Shown: positions 11,947 to 24,968 of the stretch, one piece after another
How positions within the stretch are numbered: the first letter of the stretch is position 1
How the letters are laid out: every line of letters begins with the position of its first letter
Assembly (NCBI GenBank): GCA_001695595.3
Contig: MBPM02000089.1
Location: 222,731-286,730 of the forward strand
Origin: Plasmopara viticola
Taxonomy: Eukaryota; Oomycota; Peronosporomycetes; Peronosporales; Peronosporaceae
Reading direction: 5' to 3'
DNA length: 64,000 bases
Notes under the pieces: generated by a model
Seen by the model: only the letters and a program-made list of their open reading frames with translations
Databases searched by the model: none
What the model was told of the DNA's origin: nothing
Program-made: the position numbers and the translations under genes

Positions 11947-13769
11947 ATTTCCAAGAGGCTGGAAGGTAGTATTGAAAGCTGGTTCCCGAGCAAAGTTGTT
12001 TGCTTGGCTTAGCAAATTGCTGAATGAGTGAATGCGTGCATGGTCTTGGGGCACACTATTTCTCATCGTGTCGACCAAATCTTGAGATCATCTCACGGGA
12101 GCTCGTCGCCAGAATGTGTACGGAACAGATACAAAGGGGCGACACTTGAAGTGAAATGTCAGCCGCCAAGTGTAGTATGGGCAGCGAGACGATTAGTGAT
12201 GAAAGCTCAATTATTCGCGTATGGGACGGGCCTGTAAAGACGAAAGGCTTTGATCAAGCTCCGGAGGGGCGCATTTACTTTAAACGAGCTCGACATGTAG
12301 TGTAAGTGCAGATCTTGTGTGCAACAAGGTAGCAAGCAGCATCTTCTGACTAAAAGCGCATCCAAAGGCGCTTTTTCTTTCGCAGAAGTGTCCAACACGC
12401 CATCTTACGGCGAAGATAATGACAAGATAGTATGCAAAAGTCTGTATATCTGCCTTCGTGCAACTTAATATCTCTCCTGATAGGCAAATACATAAAACCT
12501 CGTTACACATCCGAGTTTTCCTTTCATTTTTTTCTTATTACTCTATTACTAACAATACTCTTGTTCTTGACTCGACGCTAAGAACGACGCTGCGTCGTGT
12601 GACACAGTTTGAGATGCGAGGACTCAATTTAAGCAATTTGCCGTCATATATTCGCGATGCACACATATGGAATACCCGACTCCGACGGGCTTTGAGATGT
12701 CAATTTCGCTCTCCTGCTTTCCATCTCATATATGTAGGTTAGCTTTTACGATCTGTAGCAATTATCATACCAACTTATGATTAGGAATTATCAATGGACC
12801 CATTACTCATTTCAAGCGGACTGATGCACTAAAAACACACTATGATATGGCCTATATCCATTCGGTAATCAATACGTGGCACACTGCTTACAACTCGTTT
12901 AAGAAATACATTTATATGACGGTTTCCCCCTCCCCTGTTCATCAATGACTTGACAAAGGTGTTCTTTTCATGCAAATAGAAAAAGTCTATACCTTTGGAT
13001 CAATATTTGTAGAAGGTTACTCAGCCCCAAATTTGAACGGACCCGGCTCCACACGTAGAAACAACAGGGGTATATGTAACTCAACAGGGCTAAGTACAGC
13101 AAACTCATTTGCCTGGATCCTAAAATACGTTTGCTGTGCGCTGGTCCCGTCAAGCGGTGGCAGTTCCCTTCCCCCCAAATAGATATTGAAAGTGTAACGG
13201 CTGATGTCCTCACTCGGATTTTCCCTCCACAACAAGGGCTGCCGACTATTAGGAGCTCCACACTGGATATTTACACTAGGAATATATTGGGTACATACTA
13301 CCTTGGTTACGTAAAAGCCAACAATTTGCTGTCGGCTTTAATTCTGCATAGCCAATCCGATCTTACTTTTCTCCTGTTTGCATTTGCACGTTGTATATTG
13401 GAAAAGTTCGAGTCACAAAGGAACTCTTTATGCGCACAATGAGCTTAACTCGATCTCTCGTTTCTTGATATAGATACCTTTTCCCGAGGGTATTATTACT
13501 CGTTCTGCGAGTTTAAGTTGGAAATAAGATGCTTCCAAATTGAACAATAGCTAGAACATTAGACGAGTGAAATTTGACCCAAGAGAATACGACGACATTG
13601 TCAAATATTGTCCCAACAATTTAAAGTCACAGTATTTCATATATTTAGCAAGGTTAAATGCGAATCGTATTGAAGCCACTTTGATGAATCGCTTACACTG
13701 GGCACACTTAAGAGCGCATAAGGGTGTTCACGTTGTTACACATAAACTTCTTGAGGTCGTGTTCGTTTT
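11947..13769. repeat. Spacer between M4 and M5
   Basis: Closest to 2233..4055, about 9.71 kb to the left, with which it shares private variants. No gene is supported. Confidence 0.85.
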
Positions 13770-15120
13770 TTATGGGTGTTCAGAGATCGGACCGTTGACA
13801 GGTGGCATCGGAGCTCCGAGGGGTGGATTACCCTTTTGCAAAGGTTGGTCGGGGATCGGACCTTTGGTAGGCGGCTTTGGAGCTTCAAGGGGCGGTTTGC
13901 CACTCGGGAAAGGCTGCCCGGGGAATGGACCGTTGGCAGGCGGCATCGGAGATCCAAAGGGCGGACTACCACCCTGGAAAGGGTTTTGAAAATTGGACCA
14001 TTTGGAGGCAGCATTGGTGGTCCAAAAGGCGGGTTTCCATTGAGCAGTACGTATCCAGTGATCAAACCGATAGTAGGCGGCATCGGAGCTCCGAAAGGCG
14101 TATTGCCTCCCATGAAAGGAAATCCGGGGAGCGGACCGTTTGCGGGCGGCATCGGACCTCCAATGGGCGGGATACCACCCATGAAAGGAGCGCCGGGGAG
14201 CGGACCGTTTGTGGGCGGCATCGGACCTCCAATGGGCGGGATACCACCCATGAAAGGAGCGCCGGGGAGCGGACCATTGTCAGGCGGCATCGGAGCTCCA
14301 AGGGATGGATTACCAGCCATTGAAGGAACTCCAGGGAGCTGACCATTGGCAGGCGGCATCGGACCTCCAAGGGGTGGAATACCAGCCATTGAAGGAACTC
14401 CAGGAAGCTGAACATTGGCAAGGGGACCATTGGCAGGCGGCTTCGGACCTCCAAGGGTGGATTACCAGCCATTGAAGGAGCTCCGGGGAGCGGACCATTG
14501 GGAGGCGGCTTTGGACCTCCAACGGGTGGATTACCAGCCATTGAAGGAACTCCAGGAAGCTGACCATTCGCAAGGGGACCATTGGCAGGCGGCTTCGGAC
14601 CTCCAAGGGTTGGATTACCAGCCATTGAAGGAGCTCCGGGGAGCGGACCATTGGCAGGCGGCTTTGGACCTCCAACGGGTGGATTACCACCCACGAAAGA
14701 TTGATCGTTGGTCGGACCATCGCCGAGCGGCATCTGACCTCCATTAGGTGGGTTACCACCCACAAAAGGTTGTTCGGTATTCGGACGGTTGACAGGGATT
14801 GGATTGTTGGCAGGCGGCTTCTGAGGTCCAAAAGGCGGGATACCACTTTGTGTGTCAGTTCCTGACCTTGGGGGTCTAGCAACCAAACTGCCGTCAATCG
14901 GACTGTTACCGTCGTCCTCGTTTTGCTGGTTATCTTCATTCAGCGTAGGTTGCTCAACCGGACCACGTAGGCCGCTACCGGCACCCAAATTACGGTTGGC
15001 AACTTTTGCTTGGTTGGTACTCTCGGACGTCCATCCAAAAGAGGCGTCTGTGGGCAAAAACGTCGAAGCGGCAATCGCTGTAGCAAGTGCAGCGTGCGCG
15101 ACGATGCGGGAAATGTGCAT
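13770..15120 (-). pseudogene. M5: frameshifted copy, near-twin of M2
   Basis: The start at 15120 gives about 220 normal codons. A one-base loss at about 14454-14457 then shifts into the alternative repeat frame, which continues to a stop at 14062, a total frame of 352 codons. A second loss near 13989 is shared with M2. At 14607 a G-to-T change replaces a base without shifting the frame, whereas M2 has lost a base at the same site. The normal stop is at 13770 and the promoter at 15188..15203. Confidence 0.83.
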
Positions 15121-16942
15121 ATTTCCAAGAGGCTGGAAGGTAGTATTGAAAGCTGGTTCCCGAGCAAAGTTGTTTGCTTGGCTTAGCAAATTGCTGAATG
15201 AGTGAATGCGTGCATGGTCTTGGGGCACACTATTTCTCATCGTGTCGACCAAATCTTGAGATCTTCTCACGGGAGCTCGTCACCAGAATGTGTTCGGAAC
15301 AGATATTAAGGGGCGACACTTGAAGTTAAATGTCAGCCGCCAAGTGTGGTATGGGCAGCGAGACATGCAGTGATGAAAGCTCAATTATTCGCGTATGGGA
15401 CGGGCCTGTAAAGACGAAAGGCTTTGATCAAGCTCCGGAGGGGCGCATTTACTTTAAACGAGCTCGACATGTAGTGTAAGTGCAGATCTTGTGTGCAACA
15501 AGGTAGCAAGCAGCATCTTCTGACTAAAAGCGCATCCAAAGGCGCTTTTTCTTTCGCAGAAGTGTCCAACACGCCATCTTACGGCGAAGATAATGACAAG
15601 ATAGTATGCAAAAGTCTGTATATCTGCCTTCGTGCAACTTAATATCTCTCCTGATAGGCAAATACATAAAACCTCGTTACACATCCGAGTTTTCCTTTCA
15701 TTTTTTTCTTATTACGCTATTACTAACGATACTCTTGTTCTTGACTCGACGCTAAGAACGACGCTGCGTCGTGTGACACAGTTTGAGATGCGAGGACTCA
15801 ATTTAACAAATTGCCGTCATATATTCGCGATGCACACATATGGAATACCCGACTCCGACGGGCTTTGAGATGTCAATTTCGCTCTCCAGCTTTCCATCTC
15901 ATATATGTAGGTTAGCTTTTACGATCTGTAATAATATTCATACCAACTTATGATTAGGAGTTATCAATGGACCCATTACCCATTTCAAGCGGACTGATGC
16001 ACTAAAAACACACTATGATATGGCCTATATCCATTCGGTAATCAATACGTGGCACACTGCTTACAACTCGTTTAAGAAATACATTTATATGACGGTTTCC
16101 CCCTCCCCTGTTCATCAATGACTTGACAAAGGTGTTCTTTTCATGCAAATAGAAAAAGTCTATACCTTTGGATCAATATTTGTAGAAGGTTACTCAGCCC
16201 CAAATTTGAACGGACCCGGCTCCACACGTAGAAACAACAAGGGTATATGTAACTCAACAGGGCTAAGTACAGCAAACTCATTTGCCTGGATCCTAAAATA
16301 CGTTTGCTGTACGCTGGTCCCGTCAAGCGGTGGCAGTTCCCTTCCCCCCAAATAGATATTGAAAGTGTTACGGCTGATGTCCTCGCTCGGGTTTTGCCGC
16401 CACAACAAGGGCTGCCGACTATTAGGAGCTCCACACTGGATATTTACACTAGGAATATATTGGGTACATACTCCCTGGGTACGTAAAAGCCAACAATTTG
16501 CTGTCGGCTTTAAGTCTGCATAGCCAATCCGATCTTACTTTTCTCCTGTTTGCATTTGCACGTTGTATATTGGAAAAATTTCGAGTCACAAAGGAACTCT
16601 TTATGCGCACAATGAGCTTAATTCGATCTCTCGTTTCTTGCTATAGATACCTTTTCCCGAGGGTATTATTACTCGTTCTGCGAGTTTTAGTTGGAAATAA
16701 GATGCTTCCAAATTGAACAATAGCTAGAACATTAGACGAGTGAAATTTGACCCAAGAGAATACGACGACATTGTCAAATATTGTCCCAACAATTTAAAGT
16801 CACAGTATTTCATATATTTAGCAAGGTTAAATGCGAATCGTATTGAAGCCACTTTGATGAATCGCTTACACTGGGCACACTGAAGAGCGCATAAGGGTGT
16901 TCACTTTGTTACACATAAACTTCTTGAGGTCGTGTTCGTTTT
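15121..16942. repeat. Spacer between M5 and M6
   Basis: The promoter-side half is nearly that of 5406..7225. The far half switches to the ctccctggg, gtgttacgg type seen at 21733..23549, so the spacer is a mosaic of two types. Confidence 0.83.
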
Positions 16943-18426
16943 TTATGGGTGTTCAGAGATCGGACCGTTGACAGGTGGCATCGGAGCTCCGAGGGGTGGA
17001 TTCCCTTTTGCAAAGGTTGGTCGGGGATCGACCGTTGGTAGGCGGCTTTGGAGCTTCAAGGGGCGGTTTACACTCGGGAAAGGCTGCCCGGGGAATGGAC
17101 CGTTGGCAGGCGGCATCGGAGATCCAAAGGGCGGACTACCACCCTGGAAAGGGTTTTGAGAAATTGGACCATTTGGAGGCAGCATTGGAGGTCCAAAAGG
17201 CGGGTTTCCATTGAGCAGTACGTATCCAGTGATCAAACCGATAGTAGGCGGCATCGGAGCTCCGAAAGGCGTATTGCCTCTATGAAAGGAAATCCGGGGA
17301 GCGGACCGTTTGCGGGCGGCATCGGACCTCCAATGGGCGGGATACCACCCATGAAAGGAGCGCCGGGGAGCGGACCGTTTGTGGGCGGCATCGGACCTCC
17401 AATGGGCGGGATACCACCCATGAAAGGAGCGCCGGGGAGCGGACCATTGTCAGGCGGCATCGGAGCTCCAAGGGATGGTTACCAGCCATTGAAGGAACTC
17501 CAGGGAGCTGACCATTGGCAGGCGGCATCGGACCTCCAAGGGGTGGATTACCAGCCATTGAAGAGCTCCGGGGAGCGGACCATTGGCAGGCGGCTTTGGA
17601 CCTCCAACGGGTGGAATACCAGCCATTGAAGGAACTCCAGGAAGCTGACCATTGCAAGGGGACCATTGGCAGGCGGCTTCGGACCTCCAAGGGGTGGATT
17701 ACCAGCCATTGAAGGAGCTCCGGGGAGCGGACCATTGGCAGGCGGCTTTGGACCTCCAACGGGTGGAATACCAGCCATTGAAGATACTTCGGGGGGCGGA
17801 CCATTGGGAGGCGGCTTCGGACCTCCAAAGGGTGGATTACCAGCCATTGAAGGAACTCCAGGAAGCTGACCATTCGCAAGGGGACCATTGGCAGGCGGCT
17901 TCGGACCTCCAAGGGGTGGATTACCAGCCATTGAAGGAGCTCCGGGGAGCGGACCATTGGCAGGCGGCTTTGGACCTCCAACGGGTGGATTACCACCCAC
18001 GAAAGATTGATCGTTGGTCGGACCATCGCCGAGCGGCATCTGACCTCCATTAGGTGGGTTACCACCCACAAAAGGTTGTTCGGTATTCGGACGGTTGACA
18101 GGGATTGGATTGTTGGCAGGCGGCTTCTGAGGTCCAAAAGGCGGGATACCACTTTGTGTGTCAGTTCCTGACCTTGGGGGTCTAGCAACCAAACTGCCGT
18201 CAATCGGACTGTTACCGTCGTCCTCGTTTTGCTGGTTATCTTCATTCAGCGTAGGTTGCTCAACCGGACCACGTAGGCCGCTACCGGCACCCAAATTACG
18301 GTTGGCAACTTTTGCTTGGTTGGTACTCTCGGACGTCCATCCAAAAGAGGCGTCTGTGGGCAAAAACGTCGAAGCGGCAATCGCTGTAGCAAGTGCAGCG
18401 TGCGCGACGATGCGGGAAATGTGCAT
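16943..18426 (-). pseudogene. M6: multiply frameshifted copy of the secreted Pro/Gly-repeat protein
   Basis: The first ~257 codons from 18426 are normal, including 5-6 repeats. A one-base loss near 17653 then leads to a stop at 17548. Further single losses are visible near 17563, 17476, 17281, 17068, 17031 and 17001, making this the copy with most indels. The C-terminal module is still recognisable to the stop at 16943. The promoter is at 18494..18509. Confidence 0.83.
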
Positions 18427-20246
18427 ATTTCCAAGAGGCTGGAAGGTAGTATTGAAAGCTGGTTCCCGAGCAAAGTTGTTTGCTTGGCTTAGCAAATTGC
18501 TGAATGAGTGAATGCGTGCATGGTCTTGGGGCACACTATTTCTCATCGTGTCGACCAAATCTTGAGATCATCTCACGGGAGCTCGTCGCCAGAATGTGTA
18601 CGGAACAGATATAAAGGGGCGACACTTGAAGTGAAATGTCAGCCGCCAAGTGTAGTATGGGCAGCGAGACATTCAGTGATGAAAGCTCAATTATTCGCGT
18701 ATGGGACGGGCCTGTAAAGACGAAAGGCTTTGATCAAGCTCCGGAGGGGCGCATTTACTTTAAACGAGCTCGACATGTAGTGTAAGTGCAGATCTTGTGT
18801 GCAACAAGGTAGCAAGCAGCATCTTCTGACTAAAAGCGCATCCAAAGGCGCTTTTTCTTTCGCAGAAGTGTCCAACACGCCATCTTACGGCGAAGATAAT
18901 GACAAGATAGTATGCAAAAGTCTTGATCTCTGCCTTCGTGCAACTTAATATCTCTCCTGATAGGCAAATACATAAAACCTCGTTACACATCCGAGTTTTC
19001 CTTTCATTTTTTTCTTATTACGCTATTACTAACGATACTCTTGTTCTTGACTCGACGCTTAGAACGACGCTGCGTCGTGTGACACAGTTTGAGATGCGAG
19101 GACTCAATTTAACAAATTGCCGTCATATATTCGCGATGCACACATATGGAATACCCGACTCCGACGGGCTTTGAGATGTCAATTTCGCTCTCCTGCTTTC
19201 CATCTCATATATGTAGGTTAGCTTTTACGATCTGTAATAATATTCATACCAACTTATGATTAGGAGTTATCAATGGACCCATTACCCATTTCAAGCGGAC
19301 TGATGCACTAAAAACACACTATGATATGGCCTATATCCATTCGGTAATCAATACGTGGCACACTGCTTACAACTCGTTTAAGAAATACATTTATATGACG
19401 GTTTCCCCCTCCCCTGTTCATCAATGACTTGACAAAGGTGTTCTTTTCATGCAAATAGAAAAAGTCTATACCTTTGGATCAATATTTGTAGAAGGTTACT
19501 CAGCCCCAAATTTGAACGGACCCGGCTCCACACGTAGAAACAACAAGGGTATATGTAACTCAACAGGGCTAAGTACAGCAAACTCATTTGCCTGGATCCT
19601 AAAATACGTTTGCTGTACGCTGGTCCCGTCAAGCGGTGGCAGTTCCCTTCCCCCAAATAGATATTGAAAGTGTACGGCTGATGTCCTCGCTCGGGTTTTG
19701 CCGCCACAACAAGGGCTGCCGACTATTAGGAGCTCCACACTGGATATTTACACTAGGAATATATTGGGTACATACTACCTGGTACGTAAAAGCCAACAAT
19801 TTGCTGTCGGCTTTAATTCTGCATAGCCAATCCGATCTTACTTTTCTCCTGTTTGCATTTGCACGTTGTATATTGGAAAAATTTCGAGTCACAAAGGAAC
19901 TCTTTATGCGCACAATGAGCTTAATTCGATCTCTCGTTTCTTGCTATAGATACCTTTTCCCGAGGGTATTATTACTCGTTCTGCGAGTTTTAGTTGGAAA
20001 TAAGATGCTTCCAAATTGAACAATAGCTAGAACATTAGACGAGTGAAATTTGACCCAAGAGAATACGACGACATTGTCAAACATTGTCCCAACAATTTAA
20101 AGTCACAGTATTTCATATATTTAGCAAGGTTAAATGCGAATCGTATTGAAGCCACTTTGATGAATCGCTTACACTGGGCACACTGAAGAGCGCATAAGGG
20201 TGTTCACGTTTGTTACACATAAACTTCTTGAGGTCGTGTTCGTTTT
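18427..20246. repeat. Spacer between M6 and M7
   Basis: Young-type spacer with single-base losses near 19674 (gtgtacgg) and 19785 (ctacctggtacg). Such losses outside genes show that the indel pattern is not restricted to coding sequence. Confidence 0.85.
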
Positions 20247-21732
20247 TTATGGGTGTTCAGAGATCGGACCGTTGACAGGTGGCATCGGAGCTCCGAGGGG
20301 TGGATTTCCCTTTTGCAAAGGTTGGTCGGGGATTAGACCGTTGGTAGGCGGCTTTGGAGCTTCAAGGGGCGGTTTTACACTCGGGAAAGGCTGCCCGGGG
20401 AATGGACCGTTGGCAGGCGGCATCGGAGATCCAAAGGGCGGACTACCACCCTGGAAAGGGTTTTGAGAAATTGGACCATTTGGAGGCAGCATTGGAGGTC
20501 CAAAAGGCGGGTTTCCATTGAGCAGTACGTATCCAGTGATCAAACCGATAGTAGGCGGCATCGGAGCTCCGAAAGGCGTATTGCCTCATGAAAGGAAATC
20601 CGGGGAGCGGACCGTTTGCGGGCGGCATCGGACCTCCAATGGGCGGGATACCACCCATGAAAGGAGCGCCGGGGAGCGGACCGTTTGTGGGCGGCATCGG
20701 ACCTCCAATGGGCGGGATACCACCCATGAAAGGAGCGCCGGGGAGCGGACCATTGTCAGGCGGCATCGGAGCTCCAAGGGATGGGTTACCAGCCATTGAA
20801 GGAACTCCAGGGAGCTGACCATTGGCAGGCGGCATCGGACCTCCAAGGGGTGGATTACCAGCCATTGAAGAGCTCCGGGGAGCGGACCATTGGCAGGCGG
20901 CTTTGGACCTCCAACGGGTGGAATACCAGCCATTGAAGGAACTCCAGGAAGCTGACCATTGGCAAGGGGACCATTGGCAGGCGGCTTCGGACCTCCAAGG
21001 GGTGGATTACCAGCCATTGAAGGAGCTCCGGGGAGCGGACCATTGGCAGGCGGCTTTGGACCTCCAACGGGTGGAATACCAGCCATTGAAGGAACTCGGG
21101 GGGCGGACCATTGGGAGGCGGCTTCGGACCTCCAAAGGGTGGATTACCAGCCATTGAAGGAACTCCAGGAAGCTGACCATTCGCAAGGGGACCATTGGCA
21201 GGCGGCTTCGGACCTCCAAGGGTTGGATTACCAGCCATTGAAGGAGCTCCGGGGAGCGGACCATTGGGAGGCGGCTTTGGACCTCCAACGGGTGGATTAC
21301 CACCCACGAAAGATTGATCGTTGGTCGGACCATCGCCGAGCGGCATCTGACCTCCATTAGGTGGGTTACCACCCACAAAAGGTTGTTCGGTATTCGGACG
21401 GTTGACAGGGATTGGATTGTTGGCAGGCGGCTTCTGAGGTCCAAAAGGCGGGATACCACTTTGTGTGTCAGTTCCTGACCTTGGGGTCTAGCAACCAAAC
21501 TGCCGTCAATCGGACTGTTACCGTCGTCCTCGTTTTGCTGGTTATCTTCATTCAGCGTAGGTTGCTCAACCGGACCACGTAGGCCGCTACCGGCACCCAA
21601 ATTACGGTTGGCAACTTTTGCTTGGTTGGTACTCTCGGACGTCCATCCAAAAGAGGCGTCTGTGGGCAAAAACGTCGAAGCGGCAATCGCTGTAGCAAGT
21701 GCAGCGTGCGCGACGATGCGGGAAATGTGCAT
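20247..21732 (-). pseudogene. M7: frameshifted copy of the secreted Pro/Gly-repeat protein
   Basis: The G run at 21483-21486 has 4 G as in M1 and M4, so the frame is lost after 82 codons and the signal-bearing frame stops at 21007. Other losses are near 21097, 20868 and two bases near 20587. The last ~105 codons to the stop at 20247 are open in the family frame. The promoter is at 21800..21815. Confidence 0.83.
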
Positions 21733-23549
21733 ATTTCCAAGAGGCTGGAAGGTAGTATTGAAAGCTGGTTCCCGAGCAAAGTTGTTTGCTTGGCTTAGCA
21801 AATTGCTGAATGAGTGAATGCGTGCATGGTCTTGGGGCACACTATTTCTCATCGTGTCGACCAAATCTTGAGATCATCTCACGGGAGCTCGTCGCCAGAA
21901 TGTGTACGGAACAGATATAAAGGGGCGACACTTGAAGTGAAATGTCAGCCGCCAAGTGTAGTATGGGCAGCGAGACATTCAGTGATGAAAGCTCAATTAT
22001 TCGCGTATGGGACGGGCCTGTAAAGACGAAAGGCTTTGATCAAGCTCCGGAGGGGCGCATTTACTTTAAACGAGCTCGACATGTAGTGTAAGTGCAGATC
22101 TTGTGTGCAACAAGGTAGCAAGCAGCATCTTCTGACTAAAAGCGCATCCAAAGGCGCTTTTTCTTTCGCAGAAGTGTCCAACACGCCATCTTACGGCGAA
22201 ATAATGACAAGATAGTATGCAAAAGTCTTGATCTCTGCATTCGTGCAACTTAATATCTCTCCTGATAGGCAAATACATAAAACCTCGTTACACATCCGAG
22301 TTTTCCTTTCATTTTTTCTTATTACGCTATTACTAACGATACTCTTGTTCTTGACTCGACGCTAGAACGACGCTGCGTCGTGTGACACAGTTTGAGATGC
22401 GAGGACTCAATTTAACAAATTGCCGTCATATATTCGCGATGCACACATATGGAATACCCGACTCCGACGGGCTTTGAGATGTCAATTTCGCTCTCCAGCT
22501 TTCCATCTCATATATGTAGGTTAGCTTTTACGATCTGTAATAATATTCATACCAACTTATGATTAGGAGTTATCAATGGACCCATTACCCATTTCAAGCG
22601 GACTGATGCACTAAAAACACACTATGATATGGCCTATATCCATTCGGTAATCAATACGTGGCACACTGCTTACAACTCGTTTAAGAAATACATTTATATG
22701 ACGGTTTCCCCCTCCCCTGTTCATCAATGACTTGACAAAGGTGTTCTTTTCATGCAAATAGAAAAAGTCTATACCTTTGGATCAATATTTGTAGAAGGTT
22801 ACTCAGCCCCAAATTTGAACGGACCCGGCTCCACACGTAGAAACAACAAGGGTATATGTAACTCAACAGGGCTAAGTACAGCAAACTCATTTGCCTGGAT
22901 CCTAAAATACGTTTGCTGTACGCTGGTCCCGTCAAGCGGTGGCAGTTCCCTTCCCCCCAAATAGATATTGAAAGTGTTACGGCTGATTTCCTCGCTCGGG
23001 TTTTGCCGCCACAACAAGGGCTGCCGACTATTAGGAGCTCCACACTGGATATTTACACTAGGAATATATTGGGTACATACTCCCTGGGTACGTAAAAGCC
23101 AACAATTTGCTGTCGGCTTTAATTGCATAGCCAATCCGATCTTACTTTTCTCCTGTTTGCATTTGCACGTTGTATATTGGAAAAATTTCGAGTCACAAAG
23201 GAACTCTTTATGCGCACAATGAGCTTAATTCGATCTCTCGTTTCTTGCTATAGATACCTTTTCCCGAGGGTATTATTACTCGTTCTGCGAGTTTTAGTTG
23301 GAAATAAGATGCTTCCAAATTGAACAATAGCTAGAACATTAGACGAGTGAAATTTGACCCAAGAGAATACGACGACATTGTCAAATATTGTCCCAACAAT
23401 TTAAAGTCACAGTATTTCATATATTTAGCAAGGTTAAATGCGAATCGTATTGAAGCCACTTTGATGAATCGCTTACACTGGGCACACTTAAGAGCGCATA
23501 AGGGTGTTCACGTTGTTACACATAAACTTCTTGAGGTCGTGTTCGTTTT
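21733..23549. repeat. Spacer between M7 and M8
   Basis: A 1817-bp spacer with single losses near 22200 (cgaaataatg) and 22363 (cgctagaacg), and a two-base loss near 23123. No gene is supported. Confidence 0.84.
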
Positions 23550-24968
23550 TTATGGGTGTTCAGAGATCGGACCGTTGACAGGTGGCATCGGAGCTCCGAG
23601 GGGTGGATTTCCCTTTTGCAAAGGTTGGTCGGGGATTAGACCGTTGGTAGGCGGCTTTGGAGCTTCAAGGGGCGGTTTTACACTCGGGAAAGGCTGCCCG
23701 GGGAATGGACCGTTGGCAGGCGGCATCGGAGATCCAAAGGGCGGACTACCACCCTGGAAAGGGTTTTGAGAAATTGGACCATTTGGAGGCAGCATTGGAG
23801 GTCCAAAAGGCGGGTTTCCATTGAGCAGTACGTATCCAGTGATCAAACCGATAGTAGGCGGCATCGGAGCTCCGAAAGGCGTATTGCCTCTAATGAAAGG
23901 AAATCCGGGGAGCGGACCGTTTGCGGGCGGCATCGGACCTCCAATGGGCGGGATACCACCCATGAAAGGAGCGCCGGGGAGCGGACCGTTTGTGGGCGGC
24001 ATCGGACCTCCAATGGGCGGGATACCACCCATGAAAGGAGCGCCGGGGAGCGGACCATTGTCAGGCGGCATCGGACCTCCAAGGGGTGGATTACCAGCCA
24101 TTGCAAGAGCTCCGGGGAGCGGACCATTGGCAGGCGGCTTTGGACCTCCAACGGGTGGAATACCAGCCATTGAAGGAACTCCAGGAAGCTGACCATTGGC
24201 AAGGGGACCATTGGCAGGCGGCTTCGGACCTCCAAGGGTGGATTACCAGCCATTGAAGGAGCTCCGGGGAGCGGACCATTGGCAGGCGGCTTTGGACCTC
24301 CAACGGGTGGAATACCAGCCATTGAAGAACTTCGGGGGCGGACCATTGGGAGGCGGCTTCGGACCTCCAACGGGTGGATTACCAGCCATTGAAGGAACTC
24401 CAGGAAGCTGACCATTCGCAAGGGGACCATTGGCAGGCGGCTTCGGACCTCCAAGGGGTGGATTACCAGCCATTGAAGGAGCTCCGGGGAGCGGACCATT
24501 GGCAGGCGGCTTTGGACCTCCAACGGGTGGATTACCACCCACGAAAGATTGATCGTTGGTCGGACCATCGCCGAGCGGCATCTGACCTCCATTAGGTGGG
24601 TTACCACCCACAAAAGGTTGTTCGGTATTCGGACGGTTGACAGGGATTGGATTGTTGGCAGGCGGCTTCTGAGGTCCAAAAGGCGGGATACCACTTTGTG
24701 TGTCAGTTCCTGACCTTGGGGGTCTAGCAACCAAACTGCCGTCAATCGGACTGTTACCGTCGTCCTCGTTTTGCTGGTTATCTTCATTCAGCGTAGGTTG
24801 CTCAACCGGACCACGTAAGCCGCTACCGGCACCCAAATTACGGTTGGCAACTTTTGCTTGGTTGGTACTCTCGGACGTCCATCCAAAAGAGGCGTCTGTG
24901 GGCAAAAACGTCGAAGCGGCAATCGCTGTAGCAAGTGCAGCGTGCGCGACGATGCGGGAAATGTGCAT
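23550..24968 (-). pseudogene. M8: frameshifted copy of the secreted Pro/Gly-repeat protein
   Basis: The frame is normal for about 211 codons from 24968. Losses near 24333 and 24328 then lead to a stop at 24243. A third loss near 24236 restores the register, so the net change is three bases and the final 206 codons to the stop at 23550 are in the original frame. One base fewer or more at a single G run would reopen most of the gene, which makes this a good test case for read-level checking. The promoter is at 25036..25051. Confidence 0.83.
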
